A stretch of DNA of 31,737 nt from JBCDCP01 sp039181495 (GCA_039181495.1 JBCDCP010000013.1:1-31737), one strand, 5' to 3'. Counted from the stretch's first letter, positions 1 through 9,207 are shown. Notes: generated from the letters alone by a model not told the origin. A program made the numbers and translations.

Positions 1-1
1 C

Positions 2-895
2 GTCGATGACCGGATCGGCTCATCGAACCGTATGGTCAAGGCGCTGAAGAAACGGCATCAGGTGTTCGTTGAATCGCGCCCGCAGGAAGCACTGTTCCGT
101 ATCGCTGACGACGAATTCGACATGGTGATCGTCAGTCTCGGCCTGGAAGACTTTGATGGTCTTCGCCTTTGCTCACAGATCCGCTCTCTCGAGCGGACAC
201 GGCATGTGCCCATATTGGTGGCCGTCGATCCGGAGGAGGAGGGGCGTTTGCTGCGAGCCCTCGAACTCGGTGTGAATGATTACATTCTGCGCCCCATCGA
301 CCCCAACGAACTCGTAGCCCGCACCGCGACTCAGGTTCGCAGGCGGCGCTACTCGGATCGATTGCGTGACAATGTACAAATGTCTGTGGCGATGGCGGTC
401 ACCGATTCGTTGACTGGGCTTCACAACCGGCGCTATTTCGACAACCACATCCGTACGCTGGCGCAGCACTGCAGCAGCCGCAATCGCCCGTTGTCGATGC
501 TGTTGCTCGACATCGATCACTTCAAGGGCGTCAATGACAGCCATGGCCATGATGCCGGCGATGAAGTGCTCAAGGAATTCTCTCGCAGGATGCGGCGGGA
601 GGTGCGCGGGGTTGATCTTGCCTGTCGTCTCGGCGGCGAGGAATTCATCGTGGTGATGCCGGAAACGGCCATGCCTGCTGCACTTGCCGTTGGCGAACGG
701 ATCCGGCAGGCGATGGAGGCGGAACCATTCCCGATCCATCAGGGACGCGAAGCGATATCGGTTACAGTAAGTATTGGTGCAGCACGGCTTGAAGGTCCGG
801 AAGACACGCCTGAAGCGCTGACCAAACGTGCTGATGCAGCGCTTTATAACGCCAAGGCACGCGGGCGTAATCAGGTTTGTGTCGACGCGGCCTAG
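2..895 (+). CDS. pleD: PleD-type diguanylate cyclase response regulator (5' partial)
   Basis: Partial gene: the reading frame is open from base 2 and begins VDDRIGSSNRMVKAL, matching the start of a second receiver domain, so the first receiver lies before the window. Visible order: a receiver-like domain (about the first 110 residues), then a GGDEF domain. The second receiver looks degenerate, with VSLGLEDFDG where a phosphoacceptor Asp is expected, as in PleD. The active-site loop is GGEEF, compatible with cyclic-di-GMP synthesis from two GTP. RGVD just upstream fits the RxxD inhibitory site. In Caulobacter, PleD drives the swarmer-to-stalked transition; rhizobial homologues act in cell-cycle and surface-lifestyle control. 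The rpmG gene next door is the usual alphaproteobacterial neighbour. The family call is secure; the cellular role is inferred. Confidence 0.93.
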   Translation, partial: VDDRIGSSNRMVKALKKRHQVFVESRPQEALFRIADDEFDMVIVSLGLEDFDGLRLCSQIRSLERTRHVPILVAVDPEEEGRLLRALELGVNDYILRPIDPNELVARTATQVRRRRYSDRLRDNVQMSVAMAVTDSLTGLHNRRYFDNHIRTLAQHCSSRNRPLSMLLLDIDHFKGVNDSHGHDAGDEVLKEFSRRMRREVRGVDLACRLGGEEFIVVMPETAMPAALAVGERIRQAMEAEPFPIHQGREAISVTVSIGAARLEGPEDTPEALTKRADAALYNAKARGRNQVCVDAA

Positions 896-1232
896 ACTGT
901 TTTCAGGTCGCCAGAAAGCCGCCGTCTCTGCTGAAATCCCGTATAATCCCCTCTGATCATTTAACCATTCCTATTTACGCTGGTTGACGAATCATGAACA
1001 TCGGGGCCCAATTGAGGTTGATTCCCGAGTGGGACGGGTTACGTTTTGCCCCAACAGCCAGGCGAAACTTACGTCGGGCACACCGATCCCCATGGAAACG
1101 CTCAGGTCCGCCGCATCTCCTGGGTCCGTGGGGTAAGGCCGGCCGTGGGGCGTCGGAGTGGCCTCCTCGTTAACGCCGTCTCCGGCCGGCCACCTTCTTC
1201 GAGACAGACCTGGAAAACAGGCGTTAGAGTCA
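896..1232. other. Gene-poor interval between pleD and the rpmG-side terminator
   Basis: This 337-base stretch has no convincing protein gene. The only open frame (TTG at 1046 to 1273) encodes an arginine-rich, low-complexity product and runs through the terminator, so I do not accept it. The interval holds the long imperfect hairpin at 1137-1191, and a strong terminator lies just beyond it. The terminator is about 340 bases past the pleD stop. This leaves room for a long pleD 3' UTR or a separate small RNA. I did not recognise 6S, SRP, tmRNA or RNase P RNA signatures. Confidence 0.5.
1137..1191 (+). ncRNA. Candidate structured RNA or extragenic palindrome (long hairpin)
   Basis: Nested complementary arms can be read directly: GGCCGGCC (1137-1144) with GGCCGGCC (1184-1191), GGCGT (1149-1153) with ACGCC (1173-1177), and GGAG (1155-1158) with CTCC (1163-1166). 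Together they form one bulged hairpin of about 55 bases. A perfect terminator starts 41 bases downstream, so a short RNA ending near 1268 is possible. It could equally be a structured pleD 3' UTR, a repetitive extragenic palindrome, or a minus-strand element downstream of rpmG. No known RNA family was recognised, and strand is assumed. Confidence 0.3.
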
Positions 1233-1268
1233 AAAAAGCCGCGCTGGGCAGTGCCAGCGCGGCTTTTT
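1233..1268. terminator. Bidirectional Rho-independent terminator
   Basis: This is a perfect 15-bp inverted repeat: the left arm at 1233-1247 reads AAAAAGCCGCGCTGG, the loop is GCAGTG, and the right arm at 1254-1268 is its exact complement ending in TTTTT. The A-run on one side and T-run on the other let it work on both strands. It would end plus-strand transcription from pleD or the preceding RNA, and minus-strand transcription leaving rpmG, whose stop is at 1314. Confidence 0.92.
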
Positions 1269-1313
1269 ACTAAGCTGGGTGTTCCGAGAGGTGCATGGGC
1301 CTCCCTGAGTAGG

Positions 1314-1481
1314 CTACTTGATCTTTGATTCCTTGAAGTCGACGTGCTTGCGCGCCACCGGGTCGTATTTCCGCTTGACCATTTTGTCGGTCATGGTGCG
1401 CGCGTTCTTTTTGGTCACATAGAAGAAGCCGGTATCGGCAGTCGACACGAGCTTGATCTTGATGGTGGTCGCCTTGGCCAT
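1314..1481 (-). CDS. rpmG: 50S ribosomal protein L33
   Basis: A 55-residue basic protein starting MAKATTIKIKLVSTADTG, with the family signature TGFFYVTKKNARTMTDKM and a C-terminal YDPVARKHVDFKESKIK-type tail. It is a structural protein of the large ribosomal subunit near the E site. It has no cysteines, so it is the zinc-independent form of L33. The ATG at 1481 is preferred over a longer in-frame start because it gives the standard family N-terminus and length. It lies between the terminator at 1233-1268 and the MFS gene. The pleD/rpmG neighbourhood is common in Hyphomicrobiales. Confidence 0.97.
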   Translation of the reverse strand: MAKATTIKIKLVSTADTGFFYVTKKNARTMTDKMVKRKYDPVARKHVDFKESKIK

Positions 1482-1589
1482 CGGTTCGGTCTTTCGATTG
1501 AAACGCACGATGCGACTGCTGCGCCAACCGGCGTGCACCCGCCATCCTTGAATTGAAAGCGCGTGAAATGCTCGAATTCCTCGTCGCTG

Positions 1590-2771
1590 TCAAGCGGACG
1601 GTGGGACTGAGCGCTTGCCTATCAGTCTTGCCAGCGCGAGTAGGGCATATGCAGCGAACATCGCCGCGAGAAACAACGGGAGACCATTGGCTCCGAACAA
1701 CTGCATTGAGGCGCCGGCAACCGGCGTCGCCATCATACTGCCGACTGAGTAGAGCAGCACGAACATAGCGTTGGCACTCGCAAGGTCGCTCCCGCGAAAT
1801 CGTGAACCGAGCTGCGCAAGTCCTACTGTATAGAAGCCGCCCGTTAGCCCTCCCCAGATAAACAGAACAAGGAATGCCAGCGAGAGAGGTGAACCTGTCG
1901 CAAAGATTGCCGGCCACAACACCATACCGAGGCATCCGATGAGGCTGATGCCGAACAGTAGCGCGGTTCGGTCAAATCTGTCCGCCAACAGGCCCAGCGG
2001 AATCTGAAACACGACATTGCCGAAGACCATCACGCTGACCAGCAGAGTCGCCAGCGTCTCGCTGAGACCAGCCTGCAGGCCATAGACCGGAAAGAACGAG
2101 AACCCGGTCTGCTCGGCGCCGCCAAACATGAACGCCGCCAAAGTGGCTGTGGGCGCGATCCACAACAGCGAAAGGAACGACATGGCTGGCTGTTCGCGCG
2201 CTTCGGGGGCGGTCCGGGCAGCGCCGAAGATCGGGCCGATTGCGGCAATGAAGACGAAACACCCGATAGCGAATGGTGCAACACCAGCACTGCCAACGAA
2301 GGACAGAACGACGGGACCGCCAGCGAAGCCGATCGACAGCACTGTGGCATAGATCCCCAGAACCAGACCGCGGCGGTCCTGGTTGGCTGCGGCGTTGATC
2401 CAGTACTCGGCGATAACGAACTGGACGGTCGAAGCGAAGACGAACCCAAACCGGATCGGAAACCACAGCCAGAATGGGCTGAGATACATTGCAAACAGAC
2501 ACACTGCACTGGCGACCAGTGACAGGATCAAAAGCAGACTGGTCGAGAACCGGCGGCATAGCGGCCCGGTCAGTAAGGCAGCCGCTATCGACCCCGCGCC
2601 GCCGACCGCAACATTGATGCCGATCCAGACCGTGCTTATGCCGCGCGATTCCAGCACCAGTGCCAGGAGCGGCAAGGACATGCCGATCGAGAATCCAGTG
2701 ATGGCGATGCAGGCAATCGCCGCCACAATGATCCGGACGTCGCCGAGCATCGTGATGGTGAAAGGGCGCAT
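1590..2771 (-). CDS. MFS transporter
   Basis: A 393-residue, very hydrophobic protein with about 12 predicted membrane helices in two halves, typical of the major facilitator superfamily. The inter-helix loop after helix 2 carries GPLCRRFS, and the second half has the matching GLLADRFDR, a form of the family's loop motif G-x-L-x-D-R-x-x-R. It resembles the small YcaD-like MFS proteins often found beside rpmG in alphaproteobacteria. The substrate cannot be told from sequence. The start is taken at ATG 2771; Met8 is an alternative. It lies 114 bases downstream of the NUDIX gene on the same strand, so it may share that transcript or have its own promoter. No strong terminator was seen in the gap. 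Confidence 0.88.
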   Translation of the reverse strand: MRPFTITMLGDVRIIVAAIACIAITGFSIGMSLPLLALVLESRGISTVWIGINVAVGGAGSIAAALLTGPLCRRFSTSLLLILSLVASAVCLFAMYLSPFWLWFPIRFGFVFASTVQFVIAEYWINAAANQDRRGLVLGIYATVLSIGFAGGPVVLSFVGSAGVAPFAIGCFVFIAAIGPIFGAARTAPEAREQPAMSFLSLLWIAPTATLAAFMFGGAEQTGFSFFPVYGLQAGLSETLATLLVSVMVFGNVVFQIPLGLLADRFDRTALLFGISLIGCLGMVLWPAIFATGSPLSLAFLVLFIWGGLTGGFYTVGLAQLGSRFRGSDLASANAMFVLLYSVGSMMATPVAGASMQLFGANGLPLFLAAMFAAYALLALARLIGKRSVPPSA

Positions 2772-2885
2772 CGACCTGCCAGCCGCGAAAACGAGAAGAT
2801 TCGTTTCCCGCTTTGCGCCTTTGGTAAGGCGGCTGCAAGCCCATCAACAGACGCTCAGCCATGCAATGGTGGCATTGTCGCGGGT

Positions 2886-3662
2886 TTAAGCGAGCAGGCT
2901 GCGGTGAAAATACCGGTGCACAACGCGATAATACGGCATCGGTCGCGCAGAGCTGAGACCGCCCTCGGCTTCGAGATGTTCGCGCAGTTCGTCAAGGATC
3001 GTCGATGTGATTGCCGCGACCGGAAGCTCCGACACCGCGTCAAAACTTACCCACTGGATTGAGTCCAACTCCTCGCTGGGCGGCCGGTGAGGGTCGAGCT
3101 TCAAACCTGACGAAGTGCCATCCAATGCGAAGAACCGGGTGTCGAAGCGGCGTGGCCGCCGTGGCGGGGTAATCGCGCGGGCAATCGGTACGAGTTCGCT
3201 GGGATCGGGGCGCAGACCCAATTCCGCAAATTCCGACCAGCTCTCGTGCCGGCCAGCAGGACCCAGCGGCTGGTGCGCCGTTCTGCCAAGGGCAATGCCG
3301 GTTTCCTCGAACGTTTCGCGGATTGCTGCGAGCAATAGTCCTCGTGCCCGCGCTAGGGAGGGGCGGCCCTTCATGTCTGCCTGGACTTTCGAAAGTAGGG
3401 CAGGCGTTGGCTCTGTGCATGCGGGCATGATGGCGTCTTCACGGTCGATTCTGCCGCCCGGAAATACGAACACGCCCGGCATGAATTTGTGCCGATCATG
3501 CCGCCGGCCCATCAGCACTGCGGGTCCGCGCTGGCCCTGACGCAGGAGAATGAGGCTTGCAGCGTCGACGGGCACACGGTTGGGAAAGCTCGTATCCCGC
3601 GCCGCGCCGTGCAGTTTCATGGCGCGCGGATGGCCATGGCGGCGCAAGTCCCTTGCGTCCAT
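2886..3662 (-). CDS. NUDIX hydrolase
   Basis: A 258-residue protein with a NUDIX fold. FPGGRIDRED provides the start of the Nudix box and AAIRETFEETGIALG its catalytic end (the REx2EE core that binds Mg). The two parts are separated by an insertion of about 35 residues, as in the longer NUDT19-like members. It would hydrolyse a nucleoside diphosphate linked to another moiety; the substrate is unknown. The start is set at ATG 3662, four bases after the DUF983 stop; an earlier in-frame ATG at 3698 would overlap DUF983 by 32 bases. It follows topA, rnr and DUF983 with almost no gaps and probably belongs to that operon, a combination common in Rhizobiales. Confidence 0.87.
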   Translation of the reverse strand: MDARDLRRHGHPRAMKLHGAARDTSFPNRVPVDAASLILLRQGQRGPAVLMGRRHDRHKFMPGVFVFPGGRIDREDAIMPACTEPTPALLSKVQADMKGRPSLARARGLLLAAIRETFEETGIALGRTAHQPLGPAGRHESWSEFAELGLRPDPSELVPIARAITPPRRPRRFDTRFFALDGTSSGLKLDPHRPPSEELDSIQWVSFDAVSELPVAAITSTILDELREHLEAEGGLSSARPMPYYRVVHRYFHRSLLA

Positions 3663-3666
3663 TGTG

Positions 3667-4077
3667 TCAGACCGTATCCGGGTCGCCGCCAAACCCATGC
3701 ATACGCAATGCCCATTGAAGGTTGACCAAGCCGCCCTTGACGACTGGTAACGTCCACAGGCAAAGGCCCAGCACTAGCGGTAGCCAGATCAGCGCATGCA
3801 GCCAGTAGGGTGGGCTGTGCACCACCTCCAGCCACGTGATGAACGGGATCAGCACGTGACCGACGATCATGATGGTGATGTAGGGCGGGGCATCGTCGGC
3901 GCGCTGGTGTGACAGGTCTTCGCCGCAATTCCCGCACTGATCGGACACCTTGAGATAAGCGCGAAACAGCGTGCGATGTCCGCAGTTCGGACACCGTCCG
4001 GCCAGACCTTTGCGCAGCGCTGGCCACCACGGACGGTCGTCAGCCTGTGGGCCACCTGATTGGTATTCGACACTCAT
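3667..4077 (-). CDS. DUF983 family zinc-ribbon membrane protein
   Basis: A 136-residue protein. An N-terminal zinc-ribbon-like region has CPNCG (near residue 29) and CGNCG (near residue 48), and is followed by two hydrophobic membrane segments (ITIMIVGHVLIPFITWL and WLHALIWLPLVLGLCLWTL). This is the DUF983 layout. No biochemical function is established for the family that I know of. Its ATG overlaps the rnr stop in an ATGA, which indicates translational coupling with rnr. The downstream NUDIX gene starts four bases after its stop. Confidence 0.9.
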   Translation of the reverse strand: MSVEYQSGGPQADDRPWWPALRKGLAGRCPNCGHRTLFRAYLKVSDQCGNCGEDLSHQRADDAPPYITIMIVGHVLIPFITWLEVVHSPPYWLHALIWLPLVLGLCLWTLPVVKGGLVNLQWALRMHGFGGDPDTV

Positions 4078-6389
4078 CGTCGCCTCGCGATCCTTGGCTT
4101 GTGTGCACTGCGCCCACGCTTTGCGGCACCTTGGGTTCGTTTGCGTGTCACACGCTTCTCATCACCTGACAATTTGCGCGCTTCAGACAATATCTCAAAT
4201 CGTAATGCACCTGCCACCGGCACCGCTTCAAGCAGCCGCACATCTGCATTGTCACCCAGACGAAAGGCCCGGCCCGATCGTTCCCCAACAAGTTGATGCC
4301 CGATTTCGTCGTGGCGCCAGTAATCGCCGTCGATGCTTGAGATTGGGACGAAACCATCGGCACCGGTGTCATCCAGCCGTATGAAAAGACCAGCGCGCGT
4401 CACTCCGGTAATCCGGCCCGAGAACCGTGCTCCGACGCGGTCAGCAAGATAGTGCGCGATCAGCCGGTCCACCGTTTCGCGTTCGGCCATCATTGCACGG
4501 CGCTCGGTGAAGGAAATGTGCTCAGCGATCTCCGGTATCTTGGCTGTTGTCGGGGCACTCAGACCGTCCTTGCCGAGCCCAACTGCAGAGATCAGTGCAC
4601 GATGAACGATCAGATCGGCATAGCGCCTGATGGGGGATGTGAAATGGGCATAGCGGCGTAGGTTCAGCCCGAAATGTCCATAATTCTCATGAATGTATTC
4701 GGCCTGGGCCTGAGCGCGGAGGATGACTTCGTTGACGAGGTTGCTGTGCGGCGTGTCCTTGGTCTGCGCCAGAATATGGTTGAAATGGCGCGGCTGGATG
4801 CGCGCGCCGCGGGCGAAGTTGATGTCGAGTGTGGCCAGGAACTCGCGCAATCCTTCGATCTTCTCCGGCGAAGGGGCATCGTGCGCACGGTAGATCAGCG
4901 GGCTCTTGGCCTGTTCGAGCGTCTCGGCCGCAGCCACGTTGGCGGCAATCATGAAGGCTTCGATCAGGCGATGGGCCTCAAGCCGTTCGGGGATGACAAC
5001 ACGTTTGATGCGTCCCCTCTTATCGAGCACCAGTTTGCGCTCCGGCAGGTCCAGATCCAGCGGGCCGCGCTGGTCGCGTGCCTTGGCGATAGCCTGATAA
5101 GCCGACCAAAGCGGCTTCAGAACCGGGCCGAGGAGCGGTCCGGTCGTGTCGTTCGCCCTGCCGTCGATGGCTGACTGGGCATCCTGATAAGCGAGTTTTG
5201 CCGTTGAGCGGATCATTGCCCGGTGGAAACTGTGCGTTTGTTTGATGCCGCTCGCATCGAAAACCATACGGGCTACGAGAGACGGCCGGTCTTCCTTCTC
5301 GCGCAACGAACACAGATCGTTTGAGAGCGCTTCGGGCAACATTGGCACGACGCGACCGGGAAAGTAGATCGAGTTTCCGCGGTCGCGGGCCGCACGGTCA
5401 AGCGGCCCGCCATCGGGCACATAACGTGAGACATCGGCGATGGCGACATGAACGATGTGGCCACCCTTGTTCTTGGGATCGACATCGGCTTCGGCATGGA
5501 CCGCGTCATCGTGATCCCGCGCATCGGCGGGATCGATCGTTATGAATGGAACTGTCCTGAAATCCTCCAATCCCTTCATGTCCGCCGGCTGCGCCTGTTC
5601 TGCCTCGGCCAAGGCGTCAGCCGGGAAGTCGACCGGAATTCCATGGGCATGAAGTGCGATCAGGCTGACGGCGTGTTCATCCTGCATATGGCCGATGCGG
5701 CTGACCACGCGGGCGTGGGGCAGGCCGAGTTTGTGGCTGCGGATCGGTTCGGCAGCAACCAATTCGCCTTCACGCGCATCTTTGCTGTCGCTCGGCTCGA
5801 CCGCGTATTCCTTGCGGTCCTTCTTGTCGACGGGCTGAAGCCGCCCGGAGCCATCACCCAGTTCGCGATACAGCGCCAATATGCCTGCGCTCGGCCGTTC
5901 CAGCAGACGAATGACCGTTGCAAGCCGCTCGTTGCCGCCATCATCATCCAAAAGCCGGATCAGGGCACGATCGCCAAGGCCGGGCAGGGGACGCGCTGTC
6001 TTGCCTTTGTCCGGCAACACGATGATCGGCGGCGGAGCCCCGTCTTCTTCATCCCAGTTTGTCGGCCGTGCCAGCGGCTCGCCGTCGGCGGTTCTGCCCG
6101 TGATTTCGGCAACGAAAACCGGCGGCAGGGTGCCGCGTGCCCGCATGGACTTGCGGTTGCCCGCAATCAGCCCCTCATCGATCAACTCGCGCAACAGCCG
6201 TTTCAGCGGGATCCGGTCGGCGCCCTTGATGCCGAAGGCCCGCGCAATATCCCTGCGGCTGGTCTTGTCCGGATTCTCGGCGATGAAAGACAGGATCGCA
6301 TCGCGATCAATCGCCTTGCTATCCTCATCCTTCGCCTTGCGCCCCCGTTTTGGCGGTCCGCTCTCGCGCTTGGCTCTGGCCGGGCTCAC
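4074..6389 (-). CDS. rnr: Ribonuclease R
   Basis: A 771-residue 3'-to-5' exoribonuclease of the RNB family, which degrades structured RNA and takes part in RNA quality control. There is a basic N-terminal tail and a winged-helix-like segment (about residues 30-75, with SRRDIARAFGIKG). The RNB catalytic motif ITIDPADARDHDDAVHAE lies at about 283-300 with its metal-binding aspartates. A C-terminal S1 domain follows (GRITGVTRAGLFIRLDDTGA), then a basic tail (KRGRSAHKPRIARRR). The start is GTG at 6389, overlapping the topA stop by four bases (GTGA). The order topA-rnr-DUF983 with overlaps at each junction points to one transcript. Confidence 0.96.
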   Translation of the reverse strand: MSPARAKRESGPPKRGRKAKDEDSKAIDRDAILSFIAENPDKTSRRDIARAFGIKGADRIPLKRLLRELIDEGLIAGNRKSMRARGTLPPVFVAEITGRTADGEPLARPTNWDEEDGAPPPIIVLPDKGKTARPLPGLGDRALIRLLDDDGGNERLATVIRLLERPSAGILALYRELGDGSGRLQPVDKKDRKEYAVEPSDSKDAREGELVAAEPIRSHKLGLPHARVVSRIGHMQDEHAVSLIALHAHGIPVDFPADALAEAEQAQPADMKGLEDFRTVPFITIDPADARDHDDAVHAEADVDPKNKGGHIVHVAIADVSRYVPDGGPLDRAARDRGNSIYFPGRVVPMLPEALSNDLCSLREKEDRPSLVARMVFDASGIKQTHSFHRAMIRSTAKLAYQDAQSAIDGRANDTTGPLLGPVLKPLWSAYQAIAKARDQRGPLDLDLPERKLVLDKRGRIKRVVIPERLEAHRLIEAFMIAANVAAAETLEQAKSPLIYRAHDAPSPEKIEGLREFLATLDINFARGARIQPRHFNHILAQTKDTPHSNLVNEVILRAQAQAEYIHENYGHFGLNLRRYAHFTSPIRRYADLIVHRALISAVGLGKDGLSAPTTAKIPEIAEHISFTERRAMMAERETVDRLIAHYLADRVGARFSGRITGVTRAGLFIRLDDTGADGFVPISSIDGDYWRHDEIGHQLVGERSGRAFRLGDNADVRLLEAVPVAGALRFEILSEARKLSGDEKRVTRKRTQGAAKRGRSAHKPRIARRR

Positions 6390-8965
6390 TCAGCCTTGCT
6401 CGTGCGTTTCGAGCCACGCTTTGCCTTGCCTTTGCCCGAAGCAGCTTTGGCGGTCAGCAGCGCAATGGCTTCTTCGGCCGAGATCGAATCCGGCTCACGA
6501 TCCCTGGGAAGCGTCGCGTTGATCTTGCCGTTGGTCACATAGGGGCCATAGCGACCATTCTTGAGGACAATGTCGCCGAACTCCGGATGAGGATCGAACG
6601 TCTTCAGCGGTGGTGATTGATTGCCACGACCAAAGCCCTTGGCACGCTTCTCCGCAATCAGCGTTACGGCGTGGTTCAGCCCGACCGTGAAGACGTCTTC
6701 AGCGGTGTCGAGGCTCGCATAGGTCTTCTCGTGCTGTACATAAGGCCCATAGCGGCCCAGTCCTGCCAGGATCGGTCCGCCCTGTTCGGGGTGCTCACCG
6801 ACCATGCGGGGCAGCGACAGGAGTTGCAGTGCCTTTTCGAGATCGATGGTTGCCGGATCGAAGCCTTTTGGAATGCTTGCGCGTTTCGGTTTCTCGCCGG
6901 TTTCTGCTTCGCCCAGCTGTACGAAGGGTCCGAAACGCCCCGACCTGACGGTGACCGCCATCCCGGTTTCAGGGTCCTCGCCAAGATGCCGGACGCCATC
7001 CTCGCCGACCGGTTTATCATCTTCGCTCTCCTGACCGAATTGTCGCGTGTAGCGGCAGTCTGGATAGTTGGAGCAGCCGATAAACGCGCCAAACTTGCCA
7101 ACCTTGAGGCTGAGATTGCCTTCACTGCATTGCGGACACAAACGGCGGTTGACGGTTGTGGCTTGACCATTCTCCAGCTCGGCTGGCGGGAAGATGTGGT
7201 CCGCAAGGGCGTCATTGAGCGCTTCGAGGACCTCCGAGACACGCAGTTCCCTGGTGCCTTCGACCGACGCAGCAAATGACGTCCAGAAGTCACGTAAGAC
7301 ATCCTGCCAGCTGAGGTCACCGGCCGATATCTTGTCGAGCTTCTCTTCCAGATCCGCGGTGAAGTCGTATTCCACGTAACGCTGGAAAAAGTTCTCGAGG
7401 AACGCGATGACAAGGCGACCCTTGCCCTCGGGGATCATGCGCTTCTTATCAAGCCTGACATACTCGCGATCGCGCAGGACCTGCAGAGTTGCTGTATAGG
7501 TCGATGGCCGGCCGATGCCGAGTTCTTCCATCTTCTTGATCAGCGATGCTTCGGTGTAGCGCGGCGGTGGCTCGGTGAAATGCTGGTTGGCTTCGATCTT
7601 GTCGCGATTTAGGGCGTCACCCTGCGAGACAGGCGGCAGACGCTTGCTGTCCTCGCCTTCATCAGCGTCGTCCTGGCCTTCCTGATAGAGTTTGAGAAAA
7701 CCCTCAAATCGCACGACGGAGCCGGTAGCGCGCAGGCCATGGGCCTTGCTGCCCTGAGCCGCGATCTCGACGGTTGTACGTTCTAGTTCTGCTGATGCCA
7801 TCTGGCTTGCCAGGGTGCGCAGCCAGATCAGCTCATAGAGCTTCGCCATCTCTGGATCGGTGACCGCGCGCACATCCTTGGGTGTGCGTGCCAGATCGGT
7901 CGGGCGGATGGCTTCGTGAGCCTCTTGGGCGTTCTTGGCCTTGGTCTTGTAGACGCGCGCGCTCTGAGGCACGAAATTATCGCCATACATTCTGGAGATC
8001 ACGCCGCGTGCCGCCGCAATCGCTTCATTGGCGATTTGGACGCCGTCGGTCCGCATATAGGTGATCAGGCCCTGGGTCTCGCCATTTATGTCGACACCTT
8101 CATAGAGTTTCTGGGCGAGTTGCATTGTGCGTGATGCTGAAAAGCCAAGCTTGCGCGAGGCTTCCTGCTGCAGGGTCGAGGTGGTGAACGGCGGCTGCGG
8201 ATTACGTTTGACTGGCTTGCTCTCAACCGACGTGACCGAGAAGCTCGCGGTCTCGAGATCGGACTTGATTGCGAGCGCGTCCCGTTCGTTGTTGACAGAC
8301 AGCTTGTCGAGCTTGTTGCCCTCAGTGGACACAAGCCGGGCTTCGAACGGAGCTCCGCCAGACTTGGCGACTGTCGCGATGATCGACCAGTATTCCTGGC
8401 TGCGGAAAGCTTCGATCTCTGCTTCGCGATCGCAGACCAGCCGGAGCGCGACTGACTGAACGCGTCCTGCCGAACGGGCGCCGGGGAGTTTTCGCCACAA
8501 CACCGGCGAGAGCGTGAAGCCAACGAGATAGTCGAGTGCGCGGCGCGCCAGATAGGCCTCGACGAGATTGGAGTCGATTTCGCGCGGCTGTGCGATCGCG
8601 TCGAGCACGGCCTTCTTGGTGATGGCGTTGAACACGACCCGCTGAATGTCCTTGGACTTCAGTACGCCCTTTTTTTGCAGCACTTCGAGGACGTGCCACG
8701 AGATCGCTTCGCCTTCGCGGTCGGGGTCGGTTGCGAGGATGATTTTGTCCGACGTCTTGACCGCTTTGGCGATGTCGTTGAGGCGCTTCTGTGATTTGCT
8801 GTCGACTTCCCATTTCATGGTGAAGTCGTGCTCGGGGTCGACAGAACCATCCTTGGCGGGCAGGTCGCGGACGTGCCCATAGGAGGCGAGCACCTGGTAG
8901 TCTTTGCCGAGGTACTTGTTGATCGTCTTAGCTTTGGCAGGCGATTCAACGATGACGACGTTCAT
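6386..8965 (-). CDS. topA: DNA topoisomerase I (type IA)
   Basis: An 859-residue enzyme that relaxes negative supercoils by passing strands through a transient single-strand break. It starts MNVVIVESPAKAKTINKYLG, the classic TOPRIM start. The metal-binding ATDPDREGEAI lies near residues 78-88 and the catalytic tyrosine at about 303 in ITYMRTDG. One C4 zinc ribbon (CPQC...CSNYPDC, about 610-637) and several C-terminal FGxYGPYV-type repeats follow, ending in a lysine-rich tail. The ATG at 8965 is chosen over an in-frame start at 9100 because it gives the conserved N-terminus and has GGAAA upstream. Dense ORFs on the opposite strand are shadows. It is the first gene of the topA-rnr-DUF983-NUDIX run. 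Confidence 0.97.
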   Translation of the reverse strand: MNVVIVESPAKAKTINKYLGKDYQVLASYGHVRDLPAKDGSVDPEHDFTMKWEVDSKSQKRLNDIAKAVKTSDKIILATDPDREGEAISWHVLEVLQKKGVLKSKDIQRVVFNAITKKAVLDAIAQPREIDSNLVEAYLARRALDYLVGFTLSPVLWRKLPGARSAGRVQSVALRLVCDREAEIEAFRSQEYWSIIATVAKSGGAPFEARLVSTEGNKLDKLSVNNERDALAIKSDLETASFSVTSVESKPVKRNPQPPFTTSTLQQEASRKLGFSASRTMQLAQKLYEGVDINGETQGLITYMRTDGVQIANEAIAAARGVISRMYGDNFVPQSARVYKTKAKNAQEAHEAIRPTDLARTPKDVRAVTDPEMAKLYELIWLRTLASQMASAELERTTVEIAAQGSKAHGLRATGSVVRFEGFLKLYQEGQDDADEGEDSKRLPPVSQGDALNRDKIEANQHFTEPPPRYTEASLIKKMEELGIGRPSTYTATLQVLRDREYVRLDKKRMIPEGKGRLVIAFLENFFQRYVEYDFTADLEEKLDKISAGDLSWQDVLRDFWTSFAASVEGTRELRVSEVLEALNDALADHIFPPAELENGQATTVNRRLCPQCSEGNLSLKVGKFGAFIGCSNYPDCRYTRQFGQESEDDKPVGEDGVRHLGEDPETGMAVTVRSGRFGPFVQLGEAETGEKPKRASIPKGFDPATIDLEKALQLLSLPRMVGEHPEQGGPILAGLGRYGPYVQHEKTYASLDTAEDVFTVGLNHAVTLIAEKRAKGFGRGNQSPPLKTFDPHPEFGDIVLKNGRYGPYVTNGKINATLPRDREPDSISAEEAIALLTAKAASGKGKAKRGSKRTSKAE

Positions 8966-9179
8966 ACTGATTTCCGGAATGACAAGAGCGGATCTCGGTT
9001 TGCCGCACACCGCTGTGTGCCGTGAGCCAGCCGACCGCACCAGAGAATTGGGCGTAAGCGTTATGTCTTCAAGTGGGTGTCTGGCAAGGGAGGTGTCCAA
9101 ATTCGTCCGATTTCGCTAGGTGCCGGGACATCGCCGAATGCTAAGTGTGTACCGCTCGCAACGGCCTCTCTACCTATAC

Positions 9180-9207
9180 GTGTATTGAAAAGTGAGAAAT
9201 ACACTTT
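9180..9207. promoter_or_regulatory. Inverted repeat upstream of the small acidic ORF
   Basis: In the 250-base divergent gap between topA and the ORF at 9244, GTGTATT (9180-9186) is mirrored by AATACAC (9198-9204). A second nested pair, AAAGTG (9189-9194) and CACTTT (9202-9207), overlaps it. This region is more AT-rich than its surroundings, so a promoter with an operator-like palindrome is plausible. No regulator can be named. Confidence 0.3.

Noticed and set aside
896..1232. 6S RNA, SRP RNA, tmRNA or RNase P RNA in the pleD-rpmG gap
   Set aside because: None of the short conserved signatures of these RNAs was seen, and the neighbours do not match their usual locations.
1046..1273. TTG-started ORF of 75 codons between pleD and rpmG
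   Set aside because: The product is arginine-rich with no domain, there is no clear ribosome binding site, and it reads through the terminator stem.
5448..6542. Long plus-strand ORF (364 codons) opposite rnr and the end of topA
   Set aside because: It is antisense to a fully motif-supported RNase R and shows no recognisable domain; long antisense frames are expected in GC-rich genes.
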